Positions 52,477-61,373 of a stretch of DNA of 64,000 nt are shown piece after piece; position 1 is the stretch's first letter, and every line of letters begins with the position of its first letter. Under the pieces are notes generated by a model. That model worked only from the letters and a program-made list of their open reading frames with translations, was not told where the DNA came from and ran no database searches. The position numbers and the translations under genes were made by a program. This DNA comes from CAYNWT01 sp964485095 (GTDB lineage: Bacteria > Planctomycetota > Planctomycetia > Planctomycetales > Planctomycetaceae). The stretch is taken from the NCBI GenBank assembly GCA_964485095.1, contig CAZAIB010000020.1:4349-68348 (forward strand), read 5' to 3'.

Positions 52477-53757
52477 ATGGCTGGGTCTCAGTCGATACGG
52501 GTGGTCATCACCGGTGTCGGAGTCGTCTCGCCGATTGGCATCGGAAAAGATGCGTTTTGGCGAAGTCTCCGCGAAGGCCGTTCGGGCGTGGACTATTTAC
52601 AGTCCCTCGCGGACAGTCTTCCATCGCCGTACGCGGCGGAGATTAAGGACTTCGATCCGCGCGAACACCTGCGCGATCTGAAGTTTCTAAAAGTAATGTC
52701 TCGAGGCATGCAACTTGGCGTGTCGTCGGCCTCGCTCGCGATGCGCGATGCGGCCATTAAAGACGGAGATGTCGATCCGAACCGACTTGGCGTCAGTTTT
52801 GGTGCCGGCCGTATTTCGACCACTCCCAGCGAAGTTTCCGGTGCCATTCAGGAAGAAGTCGACCCTGCTGAAAGCTACACCCGCTGGGGCGAAGACAGCA
52901 TTGGTCGCGTGACACCGCTGTGGCTTTTGCGCCGCATGCCCAACATGCCCGCCGCTCATGTTTCCATCGATCACAACGCTCGTGGTCCCAACAATACAAT
53001 TACCTGTCGCGATTCGTCAGCTTTGCTGGCCTTGGCCGAAGCGACTCGCGTCATCGAACGCGGTTCTGCCGACTGCATGATCGTGGGAGCCTGCAGTTCG
53101 AACCTACAGCCTGTCGACCTGGCCAAGCTGAACCTGTTTGAAGGGCTGACTCGCCGATCCATCGATCCAGAACGCGCTGTGAAGCCGTTCGACTTCAACC
53201 GCGACGGCACAATCCTCGGCGAAGGAGCCGGTTCGTTCGTGATTGAACGCTACGAACACGCGGTCGCTCGTGGAGCGAAAATCTACGCCGAAGTCGTTGG
53301 TATCGGAGCCGGCTGTGACGGAACCGGTTATTGGAACGGAGCCGGCGGACGTGGTCTGGTTCATGCGATTAACAATGCCATGAACCGAGGCGGCCTGAAA
53401 CCTCGCGAAATCGGCCACATTAACGCTCACGGCAAGAGCACTCAGCGTGACGACCTCGTCGAAGCCCGAGCGTACCACAAGGCGTTTGGTCCTCTGGCCG
53501 AACGGATTCCCGTGACTGCTTTGAAGAGCTACTTCGGCCACTTTGACGCTGGTTCAGGTGCTGTTGAAATGGTCGGCAGCCTGCTGGCTTTGGAACACGG
53601 CGAAGTGCCAGCGACACTGAATTACGAACGCCCCGACCCTCGCTGCCGCCTGAATGTGGTTCACGAAGGTCCACAGCGTTTGGAGAATCGCACGGCAATT
53701 ACGGTCAATCGAACCGCAATGGGTCAAAGTGCGGCCGCGATCTTCCGATCTGTATAG
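52477..53757 (+). CDS. Atypical beta-ketoacyl-ACP synthase
   Basis: 426 residues from ATG 52477 (an earlier in-frame ATG at 52438 adds only 13). Thiolase fold with SIRVVITGVGVVSPIG at the start and the Cys-His-His set C177 (NTITCRDSS), H318 (INAHGKSTQRDD) and H355 (KSYFGHFDAGSG). The usual ACATG elbow and HGTxT motif are changed to TCRDS and HGKST, so this is not a plain FabF. It may make or branch a special fatty or polyketide chain, or act on a different carrier. No other lipid gene is adjacent. It ends in a structured region just before ffh. Confidence 0.85.
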   Translation: MAGSQSIRVVITGVGVVSPIGIGKDAFWRSLREGRSGVDYLQSLADSLPSPYAAEIKDFDPREHLRDLKFLKVMSRGMQLGVSSASLAMRDAAIKDGDVDPNRLGVSFGAGRISTTPSEVSGAIQEEVDPAESYTRWGEDSIGRVTPLWLLRRMPNMPAAHVSIDHNARGPNNTITCRDSSALLALAEATRVIERGSADCMIVGACSSNLQPVDLAKLNLFEGLTRRSIDPERAVKPFDFNRDGTILGEGAGSFVIERYEHAVARGAKIYAEVVGIGAGCDGTGYWNGAGGRGLVHAINNAMNRGGLKPREIGHINAHGKSTQRDDLVEARAYHKAFGPLAERIPVTALKSYFGHFDAGSGAVEMVGSLLALEHGEVPATLNYERPDPRCRLNVVHEGPQRLENRTAITVNRTAMGQSAAAIFRSV

Positions 53758-53832
53758 GAAAAGTCGCCGGACTCTCCGAGTCGGGTCAGAGTACAAAGTG
53801 CGCCGGCGCGACACTTTGTTCGGTGACTTTTC
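53758..53832 (+). ncRNA. Three-way-junction structured region after ketoacyl synthase
   Basis: Right after the stop: outer stem 53758-53769 with 53821-53832 (12 bp, one G-T pair), inner arm GACTC-TCC-GAGTC (53770-53782) and second arm CAAAGTG...CACTTTG (53794-53818). Together they give a closed three-way junction of about 75 nt. It could end the transcript or be a structured RNA/leader for ffh. Structure is read by base pairing only; no named RNA family was recognised. Confidence 0.45.
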
Positions 53833-53979
53833 AGGAAACGGCGTGTTCCAGTTGCTCTAGTGGACTTCCTGCCGTAACATCGCCGATTCGTTTGGTAATC
53901 ACTTGGCCGTTGCGAAGCCTTGTGAGGCTGGTTTTTGTTCCAGCTACCCTCTGCTCACACGAGTAAATGGTTCTCGCCC

Positions 53980-55470
53980 ATGTTTGAAGGTATCACAGAA
54001 GGTCTCGGCAACGCTCTATCGTCCCTTGGACGGTCGGGTTCGATCACGGAAAAGAATATCCGTGACGCCATGAAGGAGATCCGCCAGGCTTTGCTTGAGG
54101 CTGATGTCGCGTTCGACATCGCCAATGACTTCGTCAAGACGGTCACTCAGCAGGCAGTCGGCGAGAAGGTGCTTAAGTCCCTTCGTCCCAGCGAACAGAT
54201 CGTAGGGATCGTCCACCGGGAACTCATCAATCTGATGGGTGGCGATGCGGATTCATCGCTGCATCTGAAACGTGACGGCGTCACCGTCCTGATGATGTGC
54301 GGTCTGCAGGGTAGTGGTAAGACAACGACCTGCGGCAAGTTGGCTCGCAGGCTGAAGTCGAGTGGGTTCGAACCGATGCTGGTCGCGGCCGACCTGCAAC
54401 GACCAGCGGCTATCGAACAGCTGAAAGTAATCGGCGAACAGATTGGCGTTCGCGTTTACAGCGAAGACCCGGCCAACAGTAATCCGGTCAAGGTTTGCCA
54501 GAACGGCGTGAAGGAAGCGAAGAAGGGCAACATCAAAGTTGTCATTCTGGACACCGCCGGACGTCTGCACGTCGATGACGACCTGATGGGCGAACTGCAG
54601 CAAATCGACAACAAGTGTGCTCCCGACCAGGCACTGCTTGTTTGCGATGCGATGACCGGGCAGGACGCGGTCAACAGTGCCAAGGCGTTTAACGAAGCGT
54701 TGGAACTGGACGGCGTCATCCTAACTAAGCTGGACGGTGACACACGCGGCGGTGCTGCTCTTAGCGTGAAGGCTGTGACTGGCGTTCCGATTAAGTTTGT
54801 CGGTATCGGCGAACAACTGGATCGACTTGATGAGTTCGACCCGGAACGCATGGCTGGCCGTATTCTTGGCATGGGCGACATTGTCGGCCTGGTCAATCGA
54901 GCTCAGGAAGAGTTCGATGACGCGGAGATGGCCAAGCAGCAGGAGAAGATGCAGAAGGGCCAGTTCACTCTCGACGACTTCCGCAAGCAGATGGCTCAAA
55001 TCAAGAAGATTGGCACAATGGGCGAGATCATGAAAATGATCCCCGGCATGGGCAAGCTGGCCGACAACCTGGGCGATGCCAATCCCGACCAGGAAATGCA
55101 GCGAATCGGTGGCATCATCGATTCCATGACAAAAGACGAACGCACCAATCCTGACAAAATCGATCGAAGTCGCCGCAACCGCATCGCGATGGGTAGCGGA
55201 GTTGACCCGGCTGATGTGAACAAGCTGTTAAAAGATTTCGGCAGCATGCGGAAGATGATGCAGGAAATGGCCGGCATGGGTATGCGTGATCGCATGCGGG
55301 CCATGCAGCAAATGGGCAACAGCGGCATGCTGGATCCTGGTGCAGAAATCAAAGATAAGAAGTTCCGAAGCAAACGCGGTCCGCTGGACAGCAACAAGGC
55401 GAAGGAAAAACGCAAGAAGGATCGCAAGGCGGCAGCAAAAGCCAAAAAGCGAAACCGGAAGCGCAAGTAG
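53980..55470 (+). CDS. ffh: Signal recognition particle protein Ffh
   Basis: 496 residues from ATG 53980 (earlier ATG at 53935 lacks conserved sequence). N domain starts MFEGITEGLGNALSSL; GTPase G domain has P-loop GLQGSGKTTTCGKLA, DTAGRLHVDDDLM, TKLDGDTRGGAALS. The C-terminal M domain (about 330-440) is Met-rich (MMQEMAGMGMRDRMRAM) and binds signal sequences and 4.5S RNA; the last 40 residues are Lys/Arg-rich. Targets ribosomes making membrane proteins to the translocon. Longer than the E. coli 453-residue protein due to the basic tail. Confidence 0.97.
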   Translation: MFEGITEGLGNALSSLGRSGSITEKNIRDAMKEIRQALLEADVAFDIANDFVKTVTQQAVGEKVLKSLRPSEQIVGIVHRELINLMGGDADSSLHLKRDGVTVLMMCGLQGSGKTTTCGKLARRLKSSGFEPMLVAADLQRPAAIEQLKVIGEQIGVRVYSEDPANSNPVKVCQNGVKEAKKGNIKVVILDTAGRLHVDDDLMGELQQIDNKCAPDQALLVCDAMTGQDAVNSAKAFNEALELDGVILTKLDGDTRGGAALSVKAVTGVPIKFVGIGEQLDRLDEFDPERMAGRILGMGDIVGLVNRAQEEFDDAEMAKQQEKMQKGQFTLDDFRKQMAQIKKIGTMGEIMKMIPGMGKLADNLGDANPDQEMQRIGGIIDSMTKDERTNPDKIDRSRRNRIAMGSGVDPADVNKLLKDFGSMRKMMQEMAGMGMRDRMRAMQQMGNSGMLDPGAEIKDKKFRSKRGPLDSNKAKEKRKKDRKAAAKAKKRNRKRK

Positions 55471-55557
55471 TAAGTAACAGCGGGTACTCCCGCTTATTGG
55501 TTCATAACGAATTTTCGAACAGGCGGTGAGCGGTGCTCACCATACGAGGAGAGAGTT

Positions 55558-55971
55558 TTGGCAGTACGTATTCGAATGAAGCGAATGGGGCGTAAGCACC
55601 GACCGTTTTTCCGCATCTGCGTGATGGACAGCCGCAAGCCACGCGACGGCAAAGCCATCGAAGAAGTTGGGCACTACGACCCAATGGTTCATGACAAGTC
55701 AGCTCGATGCGAAATGAACATGGAACGCGTCGACTACTGGTTGTCAGTGGGAGCCACTCCCAGTGACAAGGTCGCCACGCTGATCAAGAAAATCAAAACC
55801 AACAAGTTTGGTACCGCCGCTGCTCCACCTCCAATGGCTGCTCCAAAACAGCCGGAGCCGGAAGCGCCACCGGAACCAGAAAAGACAGAAGAAGCAGCTG
55901 AAGCTCCGGCAGACGACGCGGCACCAGCCGAAGAAGCTGCACCGGCAGAAGAAGCGAAGACCGAAGAGTAA
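55558..55971 (+). CDS. rpsP: 30S ribosomal protein S16 with acidic tail
   Basis: 137 residues with a TTG start at 55558, supported by GAGGAGAGAG just upstream. The first 82 residues are S16 (RIRMKRMGRKHRPFFRICVMDSRKPRDGKAIEEVGHYDP). Residues 83-137 are an extra Ala/Pro/Glu-rich acidic tail, absent in most bacteria. S16 is needed for 30S assembly. First gene of the ribosomal/tRNA-modification cluster rpsP-trmD-rplS. Confidence 0.96.
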   Translation: MAVRIRMKRMGRKHRPFFRICVMDSRKPRDGKAIEEVGHYDPMVHDKSARCEMNMERVDYWLSVGATPSDKVATLIKKIKTNKFGTAAAPPPMAAPKQPEPEAPPEPEKTEEAAEAPADDAAPAEEAAPAEEAKTEE

Positions 55972-56031
55972 ACAGATGGCGGCAGGCGCCGTCATCGCGA
56001 GTAACCCAGGCCGCAACAAGAAGATGCAACC

Positions 56032-56736
56032 ATGCGGTTTGATGTACTCACTCTCTTCCCAAACATTTTTGAAGGATACCGGCAGCAGAGTCTGCTCAAT
56101 CTGGCAATCCAAAACGGTCTTGTTGATTTGAAGACCTGGGATATCCGCGATTGGGCACCCGGCAAGCATCGAAAGGTTGACGACAAACCTTTCGGCGGCG
56201 GACCTGGGATGTTGATCATGTGTCAGCCCGTGTTTGATTGTGTGGAAGCCGTTCAGGCCGACACAGAGGACCCCGGGCAACTGATCATGCTCTCGCCGCA
56301 AGGCAGCAAGCTGAATCAGGATCTGGTCAGCGAACTCGCCGATAACAACAAACGATTACTTCTGCTGTGTGGCAGATACGAAGGATTCGATGATCGCATC
56401 AGAACAGGACTCAAGCCCCTGGAAATCTCTGCCGGAGATTTCATTTGCAACGGCGGCGAGGTTCCTGCCATGCTGCTCATCGACACTGTAATACGAATGA
56501 TTCCCGGAGTTCTGGGAGACGAAACCAGCGCACGATACGACTCATTTTCTGAACGCAAACTTTTGGAACACCCGCAGTACACCAGGCCGCGCGAATACCG
56601 CGGCATGACGGTTCCGGATGTTTTGCTTAGCGGAAACCACGAAGAGATCGCACGTTGGAGAGACGAGCAAAGTTTGCAGCGAACCAAAGAACGCCGCGGC
56701 GACCTGCTCGCTGATACAGACAACGAAGACAACTGA
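56032..56736 (+). CDS. trmD: tRNA (guanine-N1)-methyltransferase TrmD
   Basis: 234 residues. SPOUT/trefoil-knot enzyme that makes m1G37 in tRNAs: MRFDVLTLFPNIFEGY, KPFGGGPGM, LLCGRYEGFDDRI (SAM-binding knot) and AMLLIDTVIRMIPGVLG. Length and motifs are normal. In most bacteria rimM sits between rpsP and trmD; here it is absent. Confidence 0.97.
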   Translation: MRFDVLTLFPNIFEGYRQQSLLNLAIQNGLVDLKTWDIRDWAPGKHRKVDDKPFGGGPGMLIMCQPVFDCVEAVQADTEDPGQLIMLSPQGSKLNQDLVSELADNNKRLLLLCGRYEGFDDRIRTGLKPLEISAGDFICNGGEVPAMLLIDTVIRMIPGVLGDETSARYDSFSERKLLEHPQYTRPREYRGMTVPDVLLSGNHEEIARWRDEQSLQRTKERRGDLLADTDNEDN

Positions 56737-56776
56737 TTCGGCTCACAGCCGGATCGCATAACTGAGGAGAAAAACA

Positions 56777-57136
56777 ATGCACGAACTACTCAAACTGGCT
56801 GAACAATCCAGCCTACGAGAAGACGCGATCGAGTTTGAAGTTGGCGATACCGTCAATGTTCACACCCGAATTTTGGAAGGCAGCAAAGAACGCATCCAGG
56901 TATTCACCGGCGTTGTCATCGGACGACGTGGCCGCGGAGTCAGCGAGACTTTCACCGTTCGGCGAATCGTCGCGGGTGAAGGTGTCGAACGTGTGTTCCC
57001 TGTGCACACACCAAAAATCGCGAAGCTGGAAGTTGTCCGTCACGGACGCGTTCGCCGAGCGAAACTGTATTACCTTCGCGATCGCACCGGTAAGGCAACG
57101 CGCCTGGCCGAACGCCGCGAGAAAAAAGATGAGTAG
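56777..57136 (+). CDS. rplS: 50S ribosomal protein L19
   Basis: 119 residues, standard L19: FEVGDTVNVHTRILEGSKERIQVFTGVVIGRRGRG, FTVRRIVAGEGVERVFPVHTPKIAKLEVVRHGRVRRAKLYYLRDR. Located at the 30S-50S interface. AGGAG at 56763-56768 precedes the start. Follows trmD in the usual order. Confidence 0.97.
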   Translation: MHELLKLAEQSSLREDAIEFEVGDTVNVHTRILEGSKERIQVFTGVVIGRRGRGVSETFTVRRIVAGEGVERVFPVHTPKIAKLEVVRHGRVRRAKLYYLRDRTGKATRLAERREKKDE

Positions 57137-57151
57137 GCTCGGGGTTCCGCA

Positions 57152-57529
57152 ATGCGAACTCTGCTAACCAGACTCCTCGGTGACAAAGGCGAACGGCTTG
57201 CCGCTCGGTTCCTCCGTCAGCAGGGTCTTCGCATCATCGCGCGGAATTTCAAAAACCATATTGGTGAAATCGACCTGATTGCCCTCGATGGCGATCAGGT
57301 CGTTTTCGTTGAAGTGAAGACCCGTAAATCCAACAGGTTCGGCGAACCGGTCGAAGCCGTCGGTTACGCCAAGCAAAAGAAAATCACACAGGTCGCACTC
57401 AGTTACTTGAAGAAGCACAAGCTGATGGAGCGTTCGACACGGTTTGATATCGTGGGCATCATCTGGCCGGACGGTTCAAAGAACCCGGAAGTCAAACATT
57501 ACCGCCACGCCTTCGACGCCATCGGCTAG
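57152..57529 (+). CDS. YraN family (UPF0102) nuclease-fold protein
   Basis: 125 residues. GERLAARFLRQQGLRIIARNFKNHIGEIDLIALDGDQVVFVEVKTRK is the UPF0102 restriction-endonuclease-like core (E and D plus VEVKTR). Proposed to bind or cut branched DNA; function not firm. Sits 15 bp after rplS, the common neighbourhood. Confidence 0.93.
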   Translation: MRTLLTRLLGDKGERLAARFLRQQGLRIIARNFKNHIGEIDLIALDGDQVVFVEVKTRKSNRFGEPVEAVGYAKQKKITQVALSYLKKHKLMERSTRFDIVGIIWPDGSKNPEVKHYRHAFDAIG

Positions 57530-57730
57530 GCAACTTCCAGTTGCATCGGTGTGCGGCAGCGGCGTTGGGAGGGTGTTGTTTGGGAACCGCTCGCCGCGTG
57601 GGCGGTTCTTGCACAAGCTTCCGGATCACGAAACGAAAATGTCACCTCGCCCGCTTGCGGGAGAGGTCGCGGTCTCAGCCGCGGGAGAGGGCGTCCGCAA
57701 CAGTCCGAGCGACAGGCAGGAGCCGACAAC

Positions 57731-58162
57731 ATGCAATTCATCCTTGGAATACTCAAGTACCTCTGGGCGCTGCCCAACACCATCATCGGCATGGTGATCG
57801 GAGTACTCAGTTTGTTGACCGGCGGTTCTGCGATAAGAACCGGCGCGGTGTTTGAATTCCATGACGGCTTCGCGACATGGTTCCTGAAGAACGTCACCAA
57901 GAGCGGCATTCTGGCGATGACTCTGGGCTACACAATCCTCGGGAAAGACCGCATCGCCCTGGACGATGCTCGCGATCACGAAATGATCCACGTTGCTCAA
58001 TACGGACGTTGGGGACCGTTCTTTTTGCCAGCCTACCTGATCAGTTCCATTGCCCAGCAGATCAAAGGCCGCGACGCGTACCGGGACAACATGTTCGAAC
58101 GCGAAGCCTACGCGAACTCAGTCATCCGGCGAACTCCGCGCGATCAATCAAGTGACGTCTGA
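57731..58162 (+). CDS. Membrane protein with HExxH motif
   Basis: 143 residues from ATG 57731; the 60 residues before it in frame come from a repeat-like region. Two N-terminal hydrophobic stretches (2-30), another near 58-70, then DHEMIHVAQYGRWGP with H83-E84 and H87, as in zinc metallopeptidases, and E124 or E126 in FEREAYANS as a possible third ligand. I do not know the family; conserved-looking. Could be a small membrane-bound peptidase or a metal-binding protein. Downstream of yraN. Confidence 0.7.
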   Translation: MQFILGILKYLWALPNTIIGMVIGVLSLLTGGSAIRTGAVFEFHDGFATWFLKNVTKSGILAMTLGYTILGKDRIALDDARDHEMIHVAQYGRWGPFFLPAYLISSIAQQIKGRDAYRDNMFEREAYANSVIRRTPRDQSSDV

Positions 58163-58186
58163 GGCACCGAGCCCAGTGGCCCAATA

Positions 58187-58332
58187 ATCTGCGGGAATCT
58201 GTGCGAATCTGCGGATGAATATCGTGTGACCAGCGACCTGCAAACGTTTCCGGACCGTTTCGTGCTGCGATCTATTGGCGCTACTTGTCTTTGTAAATCT
58301 GATCCGCAGATTTGCGCAGATTCTCGCAGATT
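58187..58332. repeat. 146-bp inverted-repeat element
   Basis: A 31-nt arm (58187-58217, with three copies of AATCTGyG) is matched in reverse complement by 58302-58332 with three mismatches, all allowing G-T pairs in RNA. It fills the gap between the convergent membrane protein and EamA genes. No coding capacity; MITE-like. Confidence 0.75.
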
Positions 58333-58392
58333 TTGTCTTCTGGTTTGCCGGGCGATTCGGTGTGCGATCCACCTTAGCGACGGATTCCAACT

Positions 58393-59310
58393 TTAAACCA
58401 AAGCAACGACCACCGCCGATACCAGCACTATTGCTCCCACCAGGCGAATCACCATCACCTTCGTCGGCAACGAACCCTCGTTGGTTTTCAACCAGCCGGC
58501 TAACAACCACGCCAGCACAACGCCCCAAAGTCCTCGCAGAGCGTAAACGATGTTCATGCGAGCGGCGTCGCCGTAGGTTGCCAGGCCGTAGCTGATGCTT
58601 AGTGACTGCAGTCCCATCAGAAACGTGCCCGCCAACATCCAACGCATCGCGCCGAGTTCTCTCAGGCGTTTTGGTCGATCGACCCACGGCAACAATCCGA
58701 GTGACAAAATCAGCGCGGCCAGAAATGCGACGGGCAGGAACTTTGTCGATTCCCATGTGTTCCGGATCATGCCCAATCGCACATCGAACAGAGAAAGTGT
58801 GACAGCTGCCAACGATGCCAGTCCGATAGTCAGCCAGCGGTTGCGTGCCTCGGTGTTCCCGCCGCTGGCTTGAACCAGCCCAATACCAAGCGACGCAAGC
58901 GCCGCTGCCACCCAGATTTGGTTCGGTACGGCTTCGCCGGCAATCATGCTGGTTAGCAGCGCGACAACCAGAACCTTGAGTCCCAGCACCGGTGTGGCAA
59001 TCGATACGTCGCCGCGTTGAAACGCCAGGTATGTGAAGACCTGCCCCACGACAAACAAGCCGCCCACTATCGTTGCCTGACCCCATGCTGCCGGAGGAAC
59101 AATCTGCCCTCGCACAATCGCACTCGCGCTGCACAGCAGGAACAACCAAACGTTACCTAGGAAGACGGCCGTCCAGGGGCTGGCTCCTTTGCTGATCGCC
59201 TGCTTGGCAAGCGTAATGCCAAAGACAAAGGCAAAACTTGAGAACAGCGGAAAGACAAGAGGGAACACGCGGCCGCTCGCAGGCAAAAGGAATAACATCG
59301 CCCGCGACAC
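58393..59310 (-). CDS. EamA/DMT family transporter
   Basis: 305 residues, about 10 membrane helices in two EamA repeats (FPLVFPLFSSFAFVFGITLAKQAISKG; then LTIGLASLAAVTLSLFDVRLGM). Drug/metabolite transporter superfamily; substrates range from amino acids to nucleotide sugars. Length fits. A charged loop (TEARNRW) splits the two halves near residue 153. Confidence 0.9.
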   Translation of the reverse strand: MSRAMLFLLPASGRVFPLVFPLFSSFAFVFGITLAKQAISKGASPWTAVFLGNVWLFLLCSASAIVRGQIVPPAAWGQATIVGGLFVVGQVFTYLAFQRGDVSIATPVLGLKVLVVALLTSMIAGEAVPNQIWVAAALASLGIGLVQASGGNTEARNRWLTIGLASLAAVTLSLFDVRLGMIRNTWESTKFLPVAFLAALILSLGLLPWVDRPKRLRELGAMRWMLAGTFLMGLQSLSISYGLATYGDAARMNIVYALRGLWGVVLAWLLAGWLKTNEGSLPTKVMVIRLVGAIVLVSAVVVALV

Positions 59311-59444
59311 ACCGGGGTCTTGCGGCTGCAGACTAAACCGAAAGAATAGACCAAACCTCCATCAGCAACCACACGCCTGGATGTTTCCCGATTCGATACT
59401 GGCTATCATGGATCGGCATCAGAGACCCAACAACGAGGCTCACC

Positions 59445-60359
59445 ATGAAGACCTTCCGCCTGCTACTTTCGCTAACACTTGCCGCCGGGCTGTTCTCAGC
59501 CGACGCGGCCGAACCGAAAAAGATGCTTGTCATCACGCAAAGCAAGGGCTTCATGCACGGTTCGGTCAAACGACCGAAAGCCGGCGAATTGTCTTCCTGC
59601 GAAGTTGCGCTGAAACAACTTGGCCAGCAAACGGGGCTCTTCGAAGCCACGCTTTCCCAGGATTGTGCCGCTGACTTCACCAAAGAGAACCTGAAGAACT
59701 ACGACATCGTCGTCTTTTACACGACCGGCAAGCTGCCCATCAAAGAACAGGATTTGAACTACTTCCTGAACGAGTGGCTCAAGGAAAAAGGCCACGGCTT
59801 CATGGGGTTCCATTCAGCGACCGATACCTACGGCGACTACGAACCGTACTGGGACATGGTTGGCGGAACCTTCGCCGGACACCCCTGGACGGCCGGGAAC
59901 ATGGTCACCATCAGTGTTCATGAACCAGACCATCCAACCATGAAGCCGTTTGGTCGTGAGTTCCAAATCAAAGACGAAATTTACCAGTACAAAAACTGGC
60001 AGCCGAAAAAAGTTCGCGTCCTCATGAGCCTCAACATGGAGAAGTGCAAGGTTAAGAAGCCGTACATGGTTCCGGTTGCATGGGTCAAATCGTGGGGCCA
60101 GGGTCGCGTTTACGTGAACAACCTTGGACACAACAAAGGAACCTGGACCGACAAGAGGTTCCTCAAATCCATCGAACATGGAGCCAAGTGGGTGACCGGT
60201 CAGATTGATGGCAAGTCAGCACCCAACCCACAACTGTCCGAAGAATTGGAACTGCGAGCTCAACTGGCCGATGTCACCGCTAAACTTCGGGTCATCGAAA
60301 ACCGTAAAGCCGAACAGGCGAAGAAGCGCGAAGAAGAAGCTGTTGGAGCCGGCAAGTGA
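59445..60359 (+). CDS. Secreted ThuA-domain protein
   Basis: 304 residues with signal peptide (MKTFRLLLSLTLAAGLFSADA). ThuA fold: KKMLVITQSKGFMHGSVKRPKAGEL, YDIVVFYTTGKLP, GFMGFHSATDTYGDYEPYWDMVGGTFAGHPW, VYVNNLGHNKGTW. ThuA-like proteins act on trehalose or related sugars and are common exported proteins in planctomycetes. A C-terminal charged helix of 50 residues is extra. Its stop overlaps the start of the YgfZ gene (GTGA). Confidence 0.93.
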   Translation: MKTFRLLLSLTLAAGLFSADAAEPKKMLVITQSKGFMHGSVKRPKAGELSSCEVALKQLGQQTGLFEATLSQDCAADFTKENLKNYDIVVFYTTGKLPIKEQDLNYFLNEWLKEKGHGFMGFHSATDTYGDYEPYWDMVGGTFAGHPWTAGNMVTISVHEPDHPTMKPFGREFQIKDEIYQYKNWQPKKVRVLMSLNMEKCKVKKPYMVPVAWVKSWGQGRVYVNNLGHNKGTWTDKRFLKSIEHGAKWVTGQIDGKSAPNPQLSEELELRAQLADVTAKLRVIENRKAEQAKKREEEAVGAGK

Positions 60360-61303
60360 GTGTTGCAGCACAGTTTAATGAAGCAAAGCAGACGGCCGTT
60401 GTCTTCAAGATGCCCGGCCGGGTTCTGGTCGAATTCACCGGCGCCGACCGACAACGGTTCCTGCATAACTTCTGCACCAACGATATCAACAACCTGGCGG
60501 TGAACACGGGCTGCGAAGCCATCTTCACTAACATCAAAGCACGCGCTTTGGGGCACGGGTTTGTGTTTGCTGGAGAATCGTCGCACTGGCTGGAAACAGT
60601 TGGTGATGGCCTGGACGATCTGCTGAAGCATCTCGACAAATACCTCATCACAGATGATGTCGAGATCACTCGGCGCGACGAACTACAGCAGATTCTGGTC
60701 ACCGGTCCCATGGCGGTCGAACGCGTCGCCGTGGCGCTTCAGGTTACAGATCCGCCAGCACCTCTTAGCCAGGTTGCGGCGGGTGACCTTTGGGTTCGCC
60801 GCGTTGACTGTTTGGACCAACCGGGAATTCTCATCGCGGGAACCGAGACAGCGATTGCAGCCGCAATCGAAGAACTCGCGAACGCCGGTGCAAGCCTTGG
60901 CGATGCCGCGACCTACGAAGCTCTCAGGTTGCAGGCCGGGTTCCCTCACTACGGAACCGACGTCACCGAAGACCATCTCGCGCCCGAAGTTGGGCGAGTT
61001 AAGAAGACTATCTCGTACCGCAAAGGCTGCTATCTGGGTCAGGAACCTATCGCTCGAATTGATGCGTTGGGGCACGTTAACAAGAGCCTGCGACCGGTTG
61101 AGATATCCGGTTCTGAACCACCAGCAGCCGGTTCTTCAGTATCGTCGGCTGATGGAGAAGACGCCGGAACCACCGTGTCGTCTGTCAAAGATCCGTCATC
61201 TGACGATCGTTGCTTCGCTCTGGCCTGGATCAAAAGTGCTCACACAGCGGCGGGAACCGAACTTAAGCTCGATGACAGAACGGTGACTGTTCGCGGCGAA
61301 TAA
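60356..61303 (+). CDS. ygfZ: Folate-binding protein YgfZ (iron-sulfur cluster assembly)
   Basis: 315 residues with a GTG start overlapping the ThuA stop by three bases. GcvT-like domain: GRVLVEFTGADRQRFLHNFCTNDIN and signature YRKGCYLGQEPIARIDALGHVNK with the catalytic Cys. Binds folate and helps repair or load [4Fe-4S] clusters. A Pro/Ser insert (SSVSSADGEDAGT, about 265) lengthens the C-terminal domain. The coupling to ThuA is unusual and may be accidental. Confidence 0.92.
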   Translation: MSVAAQFNEAKQTAVVFKMPGRVLVEFTGADRQRFLHNFCTNDINNLAVNTGCEAIFTNIKARALGHGFVFAGESSHWLETVGDGLDDLLKHLDKYLITDDVEITRRDELQQILVTGPMAVERVAVALQVTDPPAPLSQVAAGDLWVRRVDCLDQPGILIAGTETAIAAAIEELANAGASLGDAATYEALRLQAGFPHYGTDVTEDHLAPEVGRVKKTISYRKGCYLGQEPIARIDALGHVNKSLRPVEISGSEPPAAGSSVSSADGEDAGTTVSSVKDPSSDDRCFALAWIKSAHTAAGTELKLDDRTVTVRGE

Positions 61304-61373
61304 ACCCCGCTTTCAGCCGAATTGCGTGTCGGGTTAAACTCTGGTCTCCTCCCGAGATAGTCCGGACCTTCCG

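Noticed and set aside
57551..57730. 60-residue N-terminal extension of the HExxH membrane protein
   Set aside because: Region contains a hairpin-rich GCGGGAGAGG-type repeat; the ATG at 57731 starts a natural membrane segment.
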